Shown here: positions 23,564 through 32,067 of the stretch, piece by piece
Numbering within the stretch: the first letter of the stretch is position 1
Layout: each line of letters starts with the position of its first letter
NCBI GenBank assembly: GCA_944381495.1
Contig: CALWLJ010000004.1
Coordinates: 124,001-188,000, forward strand
Direction of reading: 5' to 3'
Length of the DNA stretch: 64,000 nt
Source: an uncultured Mediterraneibacter sp.
GTDB lineage: Bacteria > Bacillota > Clostridia > Lachnospirales > Lachnospiraceae
The notes under the pieces: generated by a model
Databases searched by the model: none
Seen by the model: only the letters and a program-made list of their open reading frames with translations
Told to the model about the DNA's origin: nothing
Translations under genes and position numbers: made by a program

Positions 23564-23944
23564 TTATGGATTATCAACTGTCTCCATCGGGGTTCCCACC
23601 TCGATCAGGTTTCCGTCCGGATCGTAGAACCGGATTACTTTCTGTCCCCAGCTATGAGTCATAAGCCTGTTGACATACTTTACCGTGGGATACAGTTTCT
23701 CAAGTTTTTCGGCAAACGTTTCTATATCCCTCTCCTCAAAATACAGTTCGCATGCATTGCTTTCCGGAATAATATCTTTTTCCAGAAATTTCTTCCATAT
23801 TTTTCTGTCCTGAAGGACAAGTCCTTCGGTCAGGATCATATTCCCATCATTGTCAAGCACCCTATCAAGACCGAACAGATCATGATAAAACTTCCTGGAT
23901 CTTTCCATATCGTCAACCACGATCAATACATTTCTTAATTTCAT
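23564..23944 (-). CDS. Glyoxalase/VOC superfamily protein
   Basis: A 126-residue vicinal-oxygen-chelate fold protein (paired beta-alpha-beta-beta-beta units; MKLRNVLIVVDDMERSRKFY at the start, VIRFYDPDGNLIEVGTPME at the end, whose glutamate is a usual metal ligand). Relatives include glyoxalase I, fosfomycin and bleomycin resistance proteins; specific activity cannot be told. It lies 9 bp downstream of no gene and 9 bp before the GNAT gene, likely in one transcript with it. Confidence 0.86.
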   Translation of the reverse strand: MKLRNVLIVVDDMERSRKFYHDLFGLDRVLDNDGNMILTEGLVLQDRKIWKKFLEKDIIPESNACELYFEERDIETFAEKLEKLYPTVKYVNRLMTHSWGQKVIRFYDPDGNLIEVGTPMETVDNP

Positions 23945-23973
23945 CTTTTTTCCTCAAAAATTTCTTCTCAATT

Positions 23974-24528
23974 CTAAATATCATGCTCCGCCGCATAGGA
24001 CTGGTAAACATCATATGCCCGTCGGCTGAAACAACAGAATATCACTTCCATGAGGTAGTCGCTATTCTCATCCAGCCATTGCTTAACAGTAGTCATGGCG
24101 ACAGCGGTTGCTTTCTCCAGAGGATACCCGTAGACCCCAGTAGAGATCGCGGGGAATGCAATGCTGTGGATGTTGTGAGATTTGGCGAGCTCCAATGAGT
24201 TTCGGTAGCAATCTGCCAACAGCTCCGCATCCTGCGTCTTACCGGAATAAATCGGTCCCACAGTGTGGATGACCCATGCTGCCGGCAGATTGTAGCCCTT
24301 CGTTATTTTTGCCTTTCCGGTTTCGCAGCCGCCCAGCTTTACGCACTCTTTAAGCAGTTCCGGTCCGGCCGCACGATGAATTGCACCATCTACGCCACCG
24401 CCGCCCAAAAGACTGTTGTTGGCAGCATTTACGATACACTCACAATCAAGCGTGGTAATATCATCTTGAAGGATGTATATTTCCCAATCAGATTTTTTAG
24501 CTGCCACTCTCTTTCCTGCTTCGTCCAT
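23974..24528 (-). CDS. Macro domain protein (ADP-ribosyl hydrolase / O-acetyl-ADP-ribose deacetylase type)
   Basis: A 184-residue macro domain with the ADP-ribose-binding signatures IVNAANNSLLGGGGVDGAIHRAAG (about residues 32-55) and AFPAISTGVYGYPLEKA (about 130-146). It is close to the MacroD/YmdB class, which removes ADP-ribose from acidic residues or deacetylates O-acetyl-ADP-ribose. No partner ADP-ribosyltransferase or sirtuin gene is nearby. Confidence 0.92.
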   Translation of the reverse strand: MDEAGKRVAAKKSDWEIYILQDDITTLDCECIVNAANNSLLGGGGVDGAIHRAAGPELLKECVKLGGCETGKAKITKGYNLPAAWVIHTVGPIYSGKTQDAELLADCYRNSLELAKSHNIHSIAFPAISTGVYGYPLEKATAVAMTTVKQWLDENSDYLMEVIFCCFSRRAYDVYQSYAAEHDI

Positions 24529-24577
24529 TTTTGCACCTCCCTTAAAACAACAGATTAGTCCGATCCAGATTGTTCTG

Positions 24578-25204
24578 TTAATAACCTGCGTTTTCCTGTA
24601 TCCGCTTTACTTTTTTCAACACTCTGGCGCCATTTTCCCACTCTTTCTCTACTACTTCCGCCATATATCCGCCGCCGTTTTTCACCTGCCAGTAGTAGAA
24701 CTCATGTCTGTCCCCGGCCAGTTTCTCCATGGCTGCCATGATCGTCCCGCCATGCACAACGAAAGCCACACTGTCCGCTCCTTCCTCCATGAGCCTGCTG
24801 ATCCACTTCTGTACACCGTCCGCACATCTTGCCCGAAACGACGTCTGATATTCTCCTCCCGGAAATGCGGTCATTCCGCCGGACTCCATCCACCGGATAT
24901 ACTCCGGCTCCTTTTTCAGATCCTCATATGTCTTTCCCTCATATTCCCCGAAATCGCATTCCCGGAGCATTGGCTCTGTGATGATCTCCTGTCCGGGAAA
25001 TATAAGTTCTGCTGTCTGGATACAGCGCTTCAGAGGACTTGCGATGACATACTGCACAGACGGATATTGGTCACTGACGCCTTTTTCCAGCCGCCGACGG
25101 AACTCTTCCGCCGCACGTTCGGACAGATCTTCATTCGTCCGGCCGATATACTGTCTCTTTTCATTGCCCGGCGTGGGAAGATGCCGGATGAATAATATCC
25201 TCAT
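24578..25204 (-). CDS. cobC: Histidine phosphatase, probable alpha-ribazole phosphatase
   Basis: Phosphoglycerate-mutase-like phosphatase of 208 residues with the catalytic RHLPT at residues 7-11 and the second histidine in VVHGGTIM. It is 13 bp from cbiB, which supports alpha-ribazole-5'-phosphate dephosphorylation, a late step of cobalamin assembly. The family is broad, so the assignment leans on context. Confidence 0.8.
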   Translation of the reverse strand: MRILFIRHLPTPGNEKRQYIGRTNEDLSERAAEEFRRRLEKGVSDQYPSVQYVIASPLKRCIQTAELIFPGQEIITEPMLRECDFGEYEGKTYEDLKKEPEYIRWMESGGMTAFPGGEYQTSFRARCADGVQKWISRLMEEGADSVAFVVHGGTIMAAMEKLAGDRHEFYYWQVKNGGGYMAEVVEKEWENGARVLKKVKRIQENAGY

Positions 25205-25217
25205 ATATGTTTCCTTT

Positions 25218-26198
25218 CTACCACATCAGAAAAATCACCAGCGCTTTGATCGCTCCCAGCACCGCCAGCATCATTCCGGCTGTGGCATACATAAGCCTCC
25301 CGGCTCTGGGAATGTCCTCTGCCTCGATGGGCCGGACCGGATCCCCCAGATATTCTTTTTTATGTACTTTTCCGAAATACACTGCATCCCCTGCCAGCTG
25401 CACATTCAGCGCCCCCGCGCAGACGGATTCTGTCTGGGCGGCGTTGGGACTGGCATGTTTTCTCCGGTCTCTTAAGTAGATCTTCCATGCATTTCTTCCG
25501 TCCAGTCCGGTGAGAAATGCGGCTGCCACCATGAACAGTGCGGTGAGACGGGCAGGGATATAATTGAACACATCATCCATCATGGCCGGGATCCGTCCGA
25601 AATACAGATACTTTTCGTTCTTATATCCCAGCATGGAATCCATGGTATTCACTGCTTTGTATAGGAATCCCAGAGGGGCTCCGCCGATCAGCATCCAGAT
25701 CAGAGGCGCTGTCACCCCGTCCGACGTATTTTCCGCCACAGTCTCCACCGCCGCCTTTGTAACTCCCTCGAAGGACAGATTCTCCGTATCCCGTCCAACG
25801 ATCATGGAGACCGCCTTCCGGGCGCCGGGCAGGTCATTTTCCTTCAGCTTCCGGTATACTTTCCCGCTCTCCTGCACCAGACATCTGGCAGCCAGGATCT
25901 GATAACACCAGAAGGTTTCCAGGATAAACCGGACTCCCGGATGGATCATGCCTGCCAGCCGGAGCAAAAGGAAGGGGACAAGAAATGCCAGCGCCGCCGT
26001 CAGGATCCAGAGCAGCCCACCTGCCGCAATCTGAATATTTTTCTTATCTTCCTCATATGCGCACACCTTCCGCAGGATCTTCTCTCCATATGAGATAAAA
26101 GCTCCGATGAGCCGTACCGGATGATACAGCCATACCGGGTCTCCCAATATCCAGTCTAATAGGAAGCCTGCCCCACAGGCCAGAAGTGACGCCAGCAT
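25218..26198 (-). CDS. cbiB: Adenosylcobinamide-phosphate synthase
   Basis: Membrane enzyme that attaches aminopropanol phosphate (made by the CobD-type decarboxylase) to adenosylcobyric acid. The 326-residue protein shows the conserved N-terminal GFLLDWILGDP, the ENTSDGVTAPLIW segment near residues 155-167, and several hydrophobic helices. Lies directly upstream of cobC in the same direction. Apart from the other two cobalamin loci by several kilobases. Confidence 0.93.
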   Translation of the reverse strand: MLASLLACGAGFLLDWILGDPVWLYHPVRLIGAFISYGEKILRKVCAYEEDKKNIQIAAGGLLWILTAALAFLVPFLLLRLAGMIHPGVRFILETFWCYQILAARCLVQESGKVYRKLKENDLPGARKAVSMIVGRDTENLSFEGVTKAAVETVAENTSDGVTAPLIWMLIGGAPLGFLYKAVNTMDSMLGYKNEKYLYFGRIPAMMDDVFNYIPARLTALFMVAAAFLTGLDGRNAWKIYLRDRRKHASPNAAQTESVCAGALNVQLAGDAVYFGKVHKKEYLGDPVRPIEAEDIPRAGRLMYATAGMMLAVLGAIKALVIFLMW

Positions 26199-26254
26199 TT
26201 ACAGACACTCCTCTCCCGCAGTATATTTATACGGATTTCTTAATTTCTCTGCTT

Positions 26255-28114
26255 TCATTGTTCTCTCCTTTTCCGGCTTTCAAAATAGAGGAATCCATCG
26301 ATGGGATCCAGGATATCCGCGAAATCCTCCCTGGGTGCCGCGTCGATATATTTCTCCAGGATTTCCTGTTCATGATCCTTGTATCTTCCGTAAAAAATAT
26401 CGTACAGGTTATGTCCCCGGACATGGATCCGGATTTCCTCCATGTATTTTTTCACATCTTCCACTGTCTCAAGATCCTGACCGATGACTTCCACGAGCTG
26501 CTGTCCGCTCCGGATCCGGTGAAGATATTCTTTCCATTTTTCCAGAAGGATCTCATAGAACTCCTCTTCCGATCCTACCACACCGATCCGGGCCATGACC
26601 CTGGGATCCAGGAAGTAATTCTCAAAAGAATAATATTTCAGGATTAAGACATTTTTTTCCGTTACTCTTGGCAGCCGGTCCACATCCTCCTCATTTCGAA
26701 GGGCATAGTATCTGCAGAGCTGGGACTTCAGCTCCTCTCTGTCCTTTCCGTCTCCGTCCCGGATCATGAGGAAATTGTCTTTTATGTAAACCTGGTTCAT
26801 ATATTTCAGGTTTGCATAGGTCTTGATATTGGTACAACTGTTCGTAGTAATAATGGCGATCCGGGAAAGCCTGCCCTCGCTGTCATATACCTCGGAATAG
26901 TACTTTTTCAGCAGCAGCGGAAGCCTGCTCTTGTCCTGTTTACCTTCCACGATAAACACAAAATTCACATTCATCAGGTCGTTTGCAGAGTAGCCCAGGT
27001 CATCCAGTACCGCACTGATATCTGTCTTTTCCCGGATCCGGGAATCGCCGGCTCCGTCCAGATAAATCTGACGGATCTGAAGGCTGCTGAAGTTCGACAG
27101 AAGATTCGGTGAATGGGTGGAAAACAGAACCTGATTCTTTCTGGAAAGCCGGTACAGGATATCTCCGGTCACCTTCTGAAGCTTCGGATGGAGAAATATC
27201 TCCGGATCTTCCACCAGGATCAGATCCGCCATATGCCGCCCTTCTTCCTCGTAGGTCTCCAGCAGGGACAGCATGTAGATGCTGCGCATTCCTTTTCCCA
27301 TATTTCCCAGGGGATATGTCTCCTGCTGCCCTTCCTTTTGGATTTCCGCCGTAACGGCAAGGGTCTGCTCAATAGGCAGGTTCATAGAGTATACGATCCT
27401 GTCCCGGCCGCCGTTTTTCCGGAAATTCTCGTTTACACTTTTTGAAAAGCTGTCCAGATTCAGGTTGTACAGCTTATACTCCAGAAGTTTCTCCGCCTCA
27501 AAAGCATTCAGCTCCTCCGGCGTCTTTTTACTGATCAGTCCCATGCAGGAAAAGCAGTGAGTACACTCCTTCGCCATATCAAACATACAGCATCCGGACC
27601 GCATCTGCTTCAGCAGCTCATCCTCCTGCATCAACAGCAGATTATCCTGGAACTTCTCCAGATTCCGTTCTGTATCCATATAATAAATATCCGGGAATAT
27701 CTCAGATATGTAGTGATTATTCTTGCGGAAACCGTCGCTGTACCTGACTCTGCCCTCCCGGTTTACAGAGTATTCAAACGTGATCAGTCCCTCCCGAAAA
27801 GATGGAAGCTTCCGGCAGAAGTCCCGCAGCCAGGCGTCATATCTGCGGTAGGAGCTGACCATTCCATATCGGTGGAACCGCTTCAGGTCGTCATCCGTGA
27901 TCTGAAGCGTTACGACAATCTCTACATTGGGAAAATTCTCCCTGAAGTCCTCCTCCCGAACCGTGTAGTCGCCTCCCACAGCCCGCACTGCGTCAAGAAC
28001 AGCAGTCTTACCGGTATCATTCTTCCCTACAAGGATCAGCGCATTCTCAATATCCTTTACATGCATTTCCTTAATGGATTTGAAATTCCGTATCCAGAGA
28101 TCTGTAATCTGCAT
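26255..28114 (-). CDS. OLD-like ATPase with C-terminal TOPRIM-type domain and inserted Cys cluster
   Basis: A 619-residue SMC/RecF-like ATPase: Walker A GKNDTGKT at residues 30-37, a signature region GNMGKGMRSIYMLSLLE, Walker B-like LILVEDPEIFLHP, and FSTHSP as the H-loop. The C-terminal part begins FVFIVEGKQDKSRLP, a TOPRIM-like acidic motif as in OLD nucleases. Unusual is a cysteine cluster in the ATPase half (C175, C176, C184, C187, C190), consistent with a small zinc site. OLD proteins act in phage defence or DNA repair. The adjoining upstream gene is an HD-domain protein. Confidence 0.8.
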   Translation of the reverse strand: MQITDLWIRNFKSIKEMHVKDIENALILVGKNDTGKTAVLDAVRAVGGDYTVREEDFRENFPNVEIVVTLQITDDDLKRFHRYGMVSSYRRYDAWLRDFCRKLPSFREGLITFEYSVNREGRVRYSDGFRKNNHYISEIFPDIYYMDTERNLEKFQDNLLLMQEDELLKQMRSGCCMFDMAKECTHCFSCMGLISKKTPEELNAFEAEKLLEYKLYNLNLDSFSKSVNENFRKNGGRDRIVYSMNLPIEQTLAVTAEIQKEGQQETYPLGNMGKGMRSIYMLSLLETYEEEGRHMADLILVEDPEIFLHPKLQKVTGDILYRLSRKNQVLFSTHSPNLLSNFSSLQIRQIYLDGAGDSRIREKTDISAVLDDLGYSANDLMNVNFVFIVEGKQDKSRLPLLLKKYYSEVYDSEGRLSRIAIITTNSCTNIKTYANLKYMNQVYIKDNFLMIRDGDGKDREELKSQLCRYYALRNEEDVDRLPRVTEKNVLILKYYSFENYFLDPRVMARIGVVGSEEEFYEILLEKWKEYLHRIRSGQQLVEVIGQDLETVEDVKKYMEEIRIHVRGHNLYDIFYGRYKDHEQEILEKYIDAAPREDFADILDPIDGFLYFESRKRREQ

Positions 28115-28154
28115 CCTTCCGCCTCCCTGATCATTTCCTAATCAAACCGTTTTC

Positions 28155-28646
28155 CTATCTGATCTGATAAATGGATTCCAGCATGTGGATCCCGCTCTTT
28201 GTCCGGAATACCTTCTCCCGGAAACTGCGGATGGAATCCTCACTGTATTCCGACTCGTCCGCATTTACCAGGTAATCCGCCTCAAGAAGGATCTGATAAT
28301 CCTTTCCCTCTACATTTATATATGTATGATGATGAGTCACAAGATAGATGATCCTTTCCTCCATCTCCTCCGGCAGACAAAATTCAGACAGAAAGATCCT
28401 GAGGATATCTTCGCTTTCCTCTTCCTGATGCTTTCCGTGCGTATTTCCGTATTTCTCTCTGCAGACCGGACACGCGATGTCATGAACGATGGCCGCGATC
28501 TCCAGAGTGTCCTGAGTCTTCGCATCCAGCCCCTCCAGCTCTCCGATGGTCTTCGCATAAGCATAAACCTTGAGGAAATGCCGGACGTCGGACCGGTTCC
28601 CGTTATAAAAATCTATCATCTTGTTGACTATCTTTGCTTTCTGCAT
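28155..28646 (-). CDS. HD-domain hydrolase
   Basis: A 163-residue HD-superfamily phosphohydrolase: H23 in VRHFLKVYAYA, H55-D56 in IVHDIACP, then THGKHQEEES and VTHHHTYINVEG with further metal-binding histidines, and DYLVNADE. Substrates of this YqeK/YfbR-like size class include nucleotides and dinucleotides. It precedes the OLD-like ATPase by 40 bp on the same strand and may be its partner. Confidence 0.83.
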   Translation of the reverse strand: MQKAKIVNKMIDFYNGNRSDVRHFLKVYAYAKTIGELEGLDAKTQDTLEIAAIVHDIACPVCREKYGNTHGKHQEEESEDILRIFLSEFCLPEEMEERIIYLVTHHHTYINVEGKDYQILLEADYLVNADESEYSEDSIRSFREKVFRTKSGIHMLESIYQIR

Positions 28647-28725
28647 TGTTATTCCTCCATTTCTGTCTTGCTCATAAGTCTGAAAATGTGGGGCAGCTGT
28701 AATAACAGTATACTCCGTCGTATTT

Positions 28726-29343
28726 TCACCGTAAAATATCAGGATCCTTAAGATACTCCTGTTCCTGCCGTTCCCAGTTTTCCCGATCCTCCTCTGTGAT
28801 CTTCCGGATCACCCGGCAGGGATTGCCGGCCGCTATCACTCCGTCCGGAATGTCTCGGTTCACCACAGAACCGGAGCCTATCACCACGTTGCTTCCGATG
28901 GTCACTCCTGGATTGATCACTACATTTCCGCCGATCCACACATCATCACCGATGGTCACGCCTTTTGCATATTCCAGATCTTTTCTCCTGACGCCTGCGT
29001 CAATCGGATGACCGGCCGTGTATATGCACACCCGGGGCGCGATAAATACATGATCTCCGATCCTTACATCTGCTTCGTCAAGGATCAGAAGCCCTGTATT
29101 GGCATAGAAATGTCTGCCGATGTAGATCTGAGAGCCCTTGTCGCAATAAAACGGCGGTACGATCACAGCGTCATCCTCCAGATGTCCGAATATATCTCTG
29201 AGCACCTGCATCCGTTCCTTCTCCTGCTGCCAGGGCATGGAATTGAACTTCTCCAGGGCCTCTCTGCTCTTTTCCCATGTATTGTCTCCCACTTTGAAGG
29301 GACAGTATAATTTCCCGGAGAGCATTCTTTCTTTTTCTGTCAT
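28726..29343 (-). CDS. Maltose O-acetyltransferase-like protein
   Basis: A second beta-helix sugar acetyltransferase (205 residues) with the cap MTEKERMLSGKLYCPF, hexapeptide repeats from about residue 75, the catalytic-type histidine in YTAGHPID, and AAGNPCRVIRKI at the end. The start is ATG 29343, eight bases after TGGAGG. The frame stays open upstream for 44 codons, but that part belongs to a damaged YrvL-like gene. Sugar acceptor unknown. Confidence 0.86.
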   Translation of the reverse strand: MTEKERMLSGKLYCPFKVGDNTWEKSREALEKFNSMPWQQEKERMQVLRDIFGHLEDDAVIVPPFYCDKGSQIYIGRHFYANTGLLILDEADVRIGDHVFIAPRVCIYTAGHPIDAGVRRKDLEYAKGVTIGDDVWIGGNVVINPGVTIGSNVVIGSGSVVNRDIPDGVIAAGNPCRVIRKITEEDRENWERQEQEYLKDPDILR

Positions 29344-29615
29344 ACGTGTATACCTCCATACAAAACCGTCATTTTTCCCGGCCCGTCCCAATGACACAAG
29401 CGTTCTCGGCAGTCCTTCCGCCAGAAGCTCCAGCGGGAATCCCACGATCATGGTAATAATGAAAAATAATGCCATACAGATTCATACTCAAATCCAAATA
29501 TCCTCATAACGGATCCGCTCAGAAGAGCGATCACAGCGATCACTACAAGGATAATCGCTGCTATGATGAAATAAGCAGCAGCACTGGCGATCAGCTGACT
29601 AAACTTCTTTTTCAC
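29344..29615 (-). pseudogene. Frameshifted and truncated YrvL-like membrane protein
   Basis: From GTG 29615 (after AGGAGAGA) the frame codes two-helix material ending FGFEYESVW, then shifts to a stop. One inserted base near 29471 restores a continuous reading into ALFFIITMIVGFPLELLAEG and LPRTLVSLG, a pattern I associate with YrvL-family proteins of Bacillus and Clostridia. The usual following helices are missing because the frame runs straight into the acetyltransferase. A single-base sequence error could explain the shift but not the missing C-terminus. Confidence 0.6.
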
Positions 29616-29665
29616 AACTCTCTCCTGTTTTCTGAGATTTATTCACAACGAAATGTGTTTTATGT

Positions 29666-29749
29666 TCATTTCCTGAGGATTTTATCCATAGACTTTCCCT
29701 TTGCCAGCTCATCGATCAGCTTATCCAAATACTTTTCTGTAGATTTCAT
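29666..29749 (-). CDS. Possible 27-residue small protein
   Basis: A short frame (MKSTEKYLDKLIDELAKGKS then MDKILRK) that begins inside the last codons of the DUF6506-like gene and continues past its stop. It is strongly amphipathic and helical and is preceded by GAGCAGG. It could be a genuine small protein or the leftover C-terminus of a lost gene. No homology can be claimed. Confidence 0.25.
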   Translation of the reverse strand: MKSTEKYLDKLIDELAKGKSMDKILRK

Positions 29750-30002
29750 CCTGCTCAGGCAGGTGAGTGACATATCCTACAGGAATCCTGTTATCCACCG
29801 CCGCTATGACTGCCTTTGCACCATCCGGTCCGAAGGCGCCGCACAGCTCAATACAGTCTACCCCTTCCTCACAGAACCGGGCGGCCACTGTGCAGGCCTC
29901 CTGAAGATTGGATACTCCAGCGATCTGTGCCTCTCCGTCATGGATGGACGCCTGATCTATTTCCGCGTCGAAATCTCCCATGATAATAAATGCGAATTTC
30001 AT
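29721..30002 (-). CDS. DUF6506-like small protein
   Basis: A 93-residue single-domain protein: MKFAFIIMGDFDAEIDQASIH, EACTVAARFCEEGVDCIELCGAFG, and PVGYVTHLPEQDEIYRKVFG. The glycine-rich central turn and alternating strands suggest a small alpha/beta sandwich. It matches my recollection of DUF6506; function unknown. ATG 30002 follows AAAGGAGGATAACCGGAAT, a strong ribosome site, so an upstream in-frame ATG at 30050 is rejected. Cytosolic. Confidence 0.72.
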   Translation of the reverse strand: MKFAFIIMGDFDAEIDQASIHDGEAQIAGVSNLQEACTVAARFCEEGVDCIELCGAFGPDGAKAVIAAVDNRIPVGYVTHLPEQDEIYRKVFG

Positions 30003-30036
30003 ATTCCGGTTATCCTCCTTTGTTCTTTGGTAAAAA

Positions 30037-30507
30037 TCAGGCATCAACACCTGTTTCTATTGTTATTTCATACTCCAGCTTTGTTCCCTCATCGCCTACC
30101 AGCTTGATCCGGTATTCTCCTTCTACTGCCTCATATTGCTCACTGCCTGTCGTTTCTTCCTCTTCGGCAGTACATTCTCCGGGGATCATAACAGCGCCGT
30201 CCGGCGCCACCAGCGCGATCTTGGCTCTGCCGGAAGATACGTTCAGATCATAAGTCAGGCTGATCTCGCCCTCTCCGGAAGAATCAAATTTCTTAATGGT
30301 ACGCATTCCCTCCAGCTTTTCCGCCGACCCGCTCATGGTATTCCCTTCTGTAGACTGGGAAAAGTAATCCGCATTATACCTGTCATAGTCCGCCCCGATC
30401 ATTTCTTCATTGTCATATACCTGTTTTCCGAAGTTCACGGAACATCCCGTCAACAGAACGGCCGGAACCAGCAAGGCCGCGGCCGCTTTTTTCATTCCTT
30501 TTATCAT
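30037..30507 (-). CDS. Predicted lipoprotein
   Basis: A 156-residue exported lipoprotein: a lysine-rich N-terminus, hydrophobic stretch AAAALLVPAVLLTGC with the lipobox LLTGC (acylated Cys 22), then a mostly beta domain with GEISLTYDLNVSSGRAKIALVAPDGAVM and a late YRIKLVGDEGTKLEYEITIET. ATG 30507 has AGGAG seven bases before it and is preferred to the ATG six codons upstream. It probably sits on the outer face of the cell membrane. Role unknown. Confidence 0.75.
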   Translation of the reverse strand: MIKGMKKAAAALLVPAVLLTGCSVNFGKQVYDNEEMIGADYDRYNADYFSQSTEGNTMSGSAEKLEGMRTIKKFDSSGEGEISLTYDLNVSSGRAKIALVAPDGAVMIPGECTAEEEETTGSEQYEAVEGEYRIKLVGDEGTKLEYEITIETGVDA

Positions 30508-30598
30508 CTCTATGCTCCTATTCATATATTCACGTTTATTCTGAACATTAATTCTTTAGCATCATAACCTGAATAATATCGATCTCGTCAAATCTATT

Positions 30599-31314
30599 TT
30601 ACTTTTTCTCAATCAAATTCTTTTTCAAATTTTCAATAGTCTCTTGATTTTTCTTAAGAAGCTCAAGCTGCCGATAAGCTTTTCCCTCAGAATTTTTAAT
30701 CGCTCTAACTGAGGCAATCCCTGTCTAATCAAATCAGAATTCGTATCCTCCAGGTTGATCAACACAACTAATTCTTCTGCAGAAGCATAATCTCGAATAT
30801 TCGGAGTTTTTCCTTTTATTTCATGTTCTTTTCTCCATTGAGCTGCCGTTTTTCCAAATAATGCCATATTAAGGATGTCTGCTTCAGCTTTTTTAAGTCT
30901 TTGATAATCCTTAATTATATATAGCTTAAACTCCGGCGAAATCCAAGAGGCAAATTCAAACGCAATGTCCGTATGGGCATAGGTTCCGCCATACCGTCCT
31001 GATTTTGACACAATTCCTATAGTATTTGTTGTCTTTATCCACTGTTGAGGTGTCAATGTAAATGCATTATCCCCAGCCATATTTTTAAACCTATCGAATT
31101 CGATAGGTTTAAACTCCGGATTGTGAATCTGCTCCTATAACCCAAGAAAAGAGATTGTAGAATAATTTCTCATCCAGTTAGCAATTACTATAAACGCATT
31201 TTCCTGATTTTTATATTTTGCAATATCTGTTAATGAGATATAAGCCTCTTCATTTACAATATCCCCAATTACTCTAATCTCTGTCCCATTAGCATCTATT
31301 GTCTTATTTTTCAT
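30599..31314 (-). pseudogene. KilA-N domain (phage antirepressor-like) pseudogene
   Basis: Reading from ATG 31314, the frame gives a KilA-N domain (ISLTDIAKYKNQENAFIVIANWMRN, then STISFLGL), a TAG stop at 31137-31135 where relatives have Trp (GL*EQIHNPEF), and continues in the same frame with FTLTPQQWIKTTNTIGI and GGTYAHTDIAFEFASWISPEF. Near 30683 one base is missing; restoring it gives a natural C-terminus (AYRQLELLKKNQETIENLKK) ending at TAA 30601-30599. Two independent lesions make it a true pseudogene of prophage or mobile origin. The intact downstream part alone is an open frame of 151 codons. Confidence 0.8.
31084..31113. repeat. 30-bp perfect palindrome
   Basis: Half-site TTTAAACCTATCGAA followed by its exact complement. 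It lies in the KilA-N pseudogene where the protein would read FKPIEFDRFK. Part may be dictated by the conserved protein sequence, but perfect 30-bp symmetry is unusual. Confidence 0.7.
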
Positions 31315-31368
31315 AACCGCTTCACTTCCCTTTTATTTCCTGCAATCTATACCAATCTAACCTCAGTT

Positions 31369-32043
31369 CTACTCACTGACCCGATAATGCCCCACAATGT
31401 CATCTCTCTTCTCAAGGATATCCTCCTCATAAGACGCCTGAAAAGGATCATTATGATGGATCACGTAGGCCACGCCGTCATCATTCCTTTTATTGGAAAC
31501 AATCCCGATATGCTTCTCAAAGATCACAATGTCTCCTCCCTGCCACTGACTGATATCATAGACGTCTGTGGTCAGCGGGACAGCGGTATGTTCAAAATAG
31601 ACCTTCAGATTCTTCACTCTCCGAAAGTCAATATTGGGATCCGGTTTCTCGATGCCATAGTCCCCGGGATGAGACTCTATATCATCGCTGACCAGCTCCA
31701 TCAGGTCATAACCTGCGCTGCGCAGTGCATTGGCTACCACATCTGTACATACTCCATACTGGTCATCCGGATATCCTGTGTTGTAATATTTACTTTTATA
31801 AACCGGTTTTGTAGCAATATAATCTCTGGCTCCCTGCAGAATATCTGTCTGATCATCGATTCCGTCTCCGTCCTTATCCACGGAACTGTGAATATCAGGA
31901 ATGCCAAAATCTTCATTTTCTTTTGCTGCCACCGGCGCGCTGCTCGTACCGATAAAGTAGAAACGACAGCGATACAGTGCACAGCCCCCTATGACCAAGA
32001 CCGCCGCACACAGCCCAATAGCCGCTATTTTCTTTTTCTTCAT
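31369..32043 (-). CDS. DUF1287 exported protein
   Basis: A 224-residue protein with an N-terminal membrane anchor or signal (KIAAIGLCAAVLVIGGCALY), a calcium-loop-like DKDGDGIDD, then the DUF1287 domain: GVCTDVVANALRSAGYDL (possible catalytic Cys), HPGDYGIEKPDPNIDFRRVKNL, and GGDIVIFEKHIGIVSNKRN with a conserved His. The fold is NlpC/P60-like, suggesting an envelope-located amidase or peptidase activity. The GC in CALY might also be a lipidation site. Confidence 0.83.
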   Translation of the reverse strand: MKKKKIAAIGLCAAVLVIGGCALYRCRFYFIGTSSAPVAAKENEDFGIPDIHSSVDKDGDGIDDQTDILQGARDYIATKPVYKSKYYNTGYPDDQYGVCTDVVANALRSAGYDLMELVSDDIESHPGDYGIEKPDPNIDFRRVKNLKVYFEHTAVPLTTDVYDISQWQGGDIVIFEKHIGIVSNKRNDDGVAYVIHHNDPFQASYEEDILEKRDDIVGHYRVSE

Positions 32044-32067
32044 CGCTTATGTCACCTGATTTCTGTA

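Noticed and set aside
29344-29475. Acetyltransferase starting at 29475 with a membrane-spanning N-terminus
   Set aside because: A strong ribosome site precedes ATG 29343, the family N-terminus starts there, and the upstream part reads as a damaged YrvL-like gene. Kept only as a finding.
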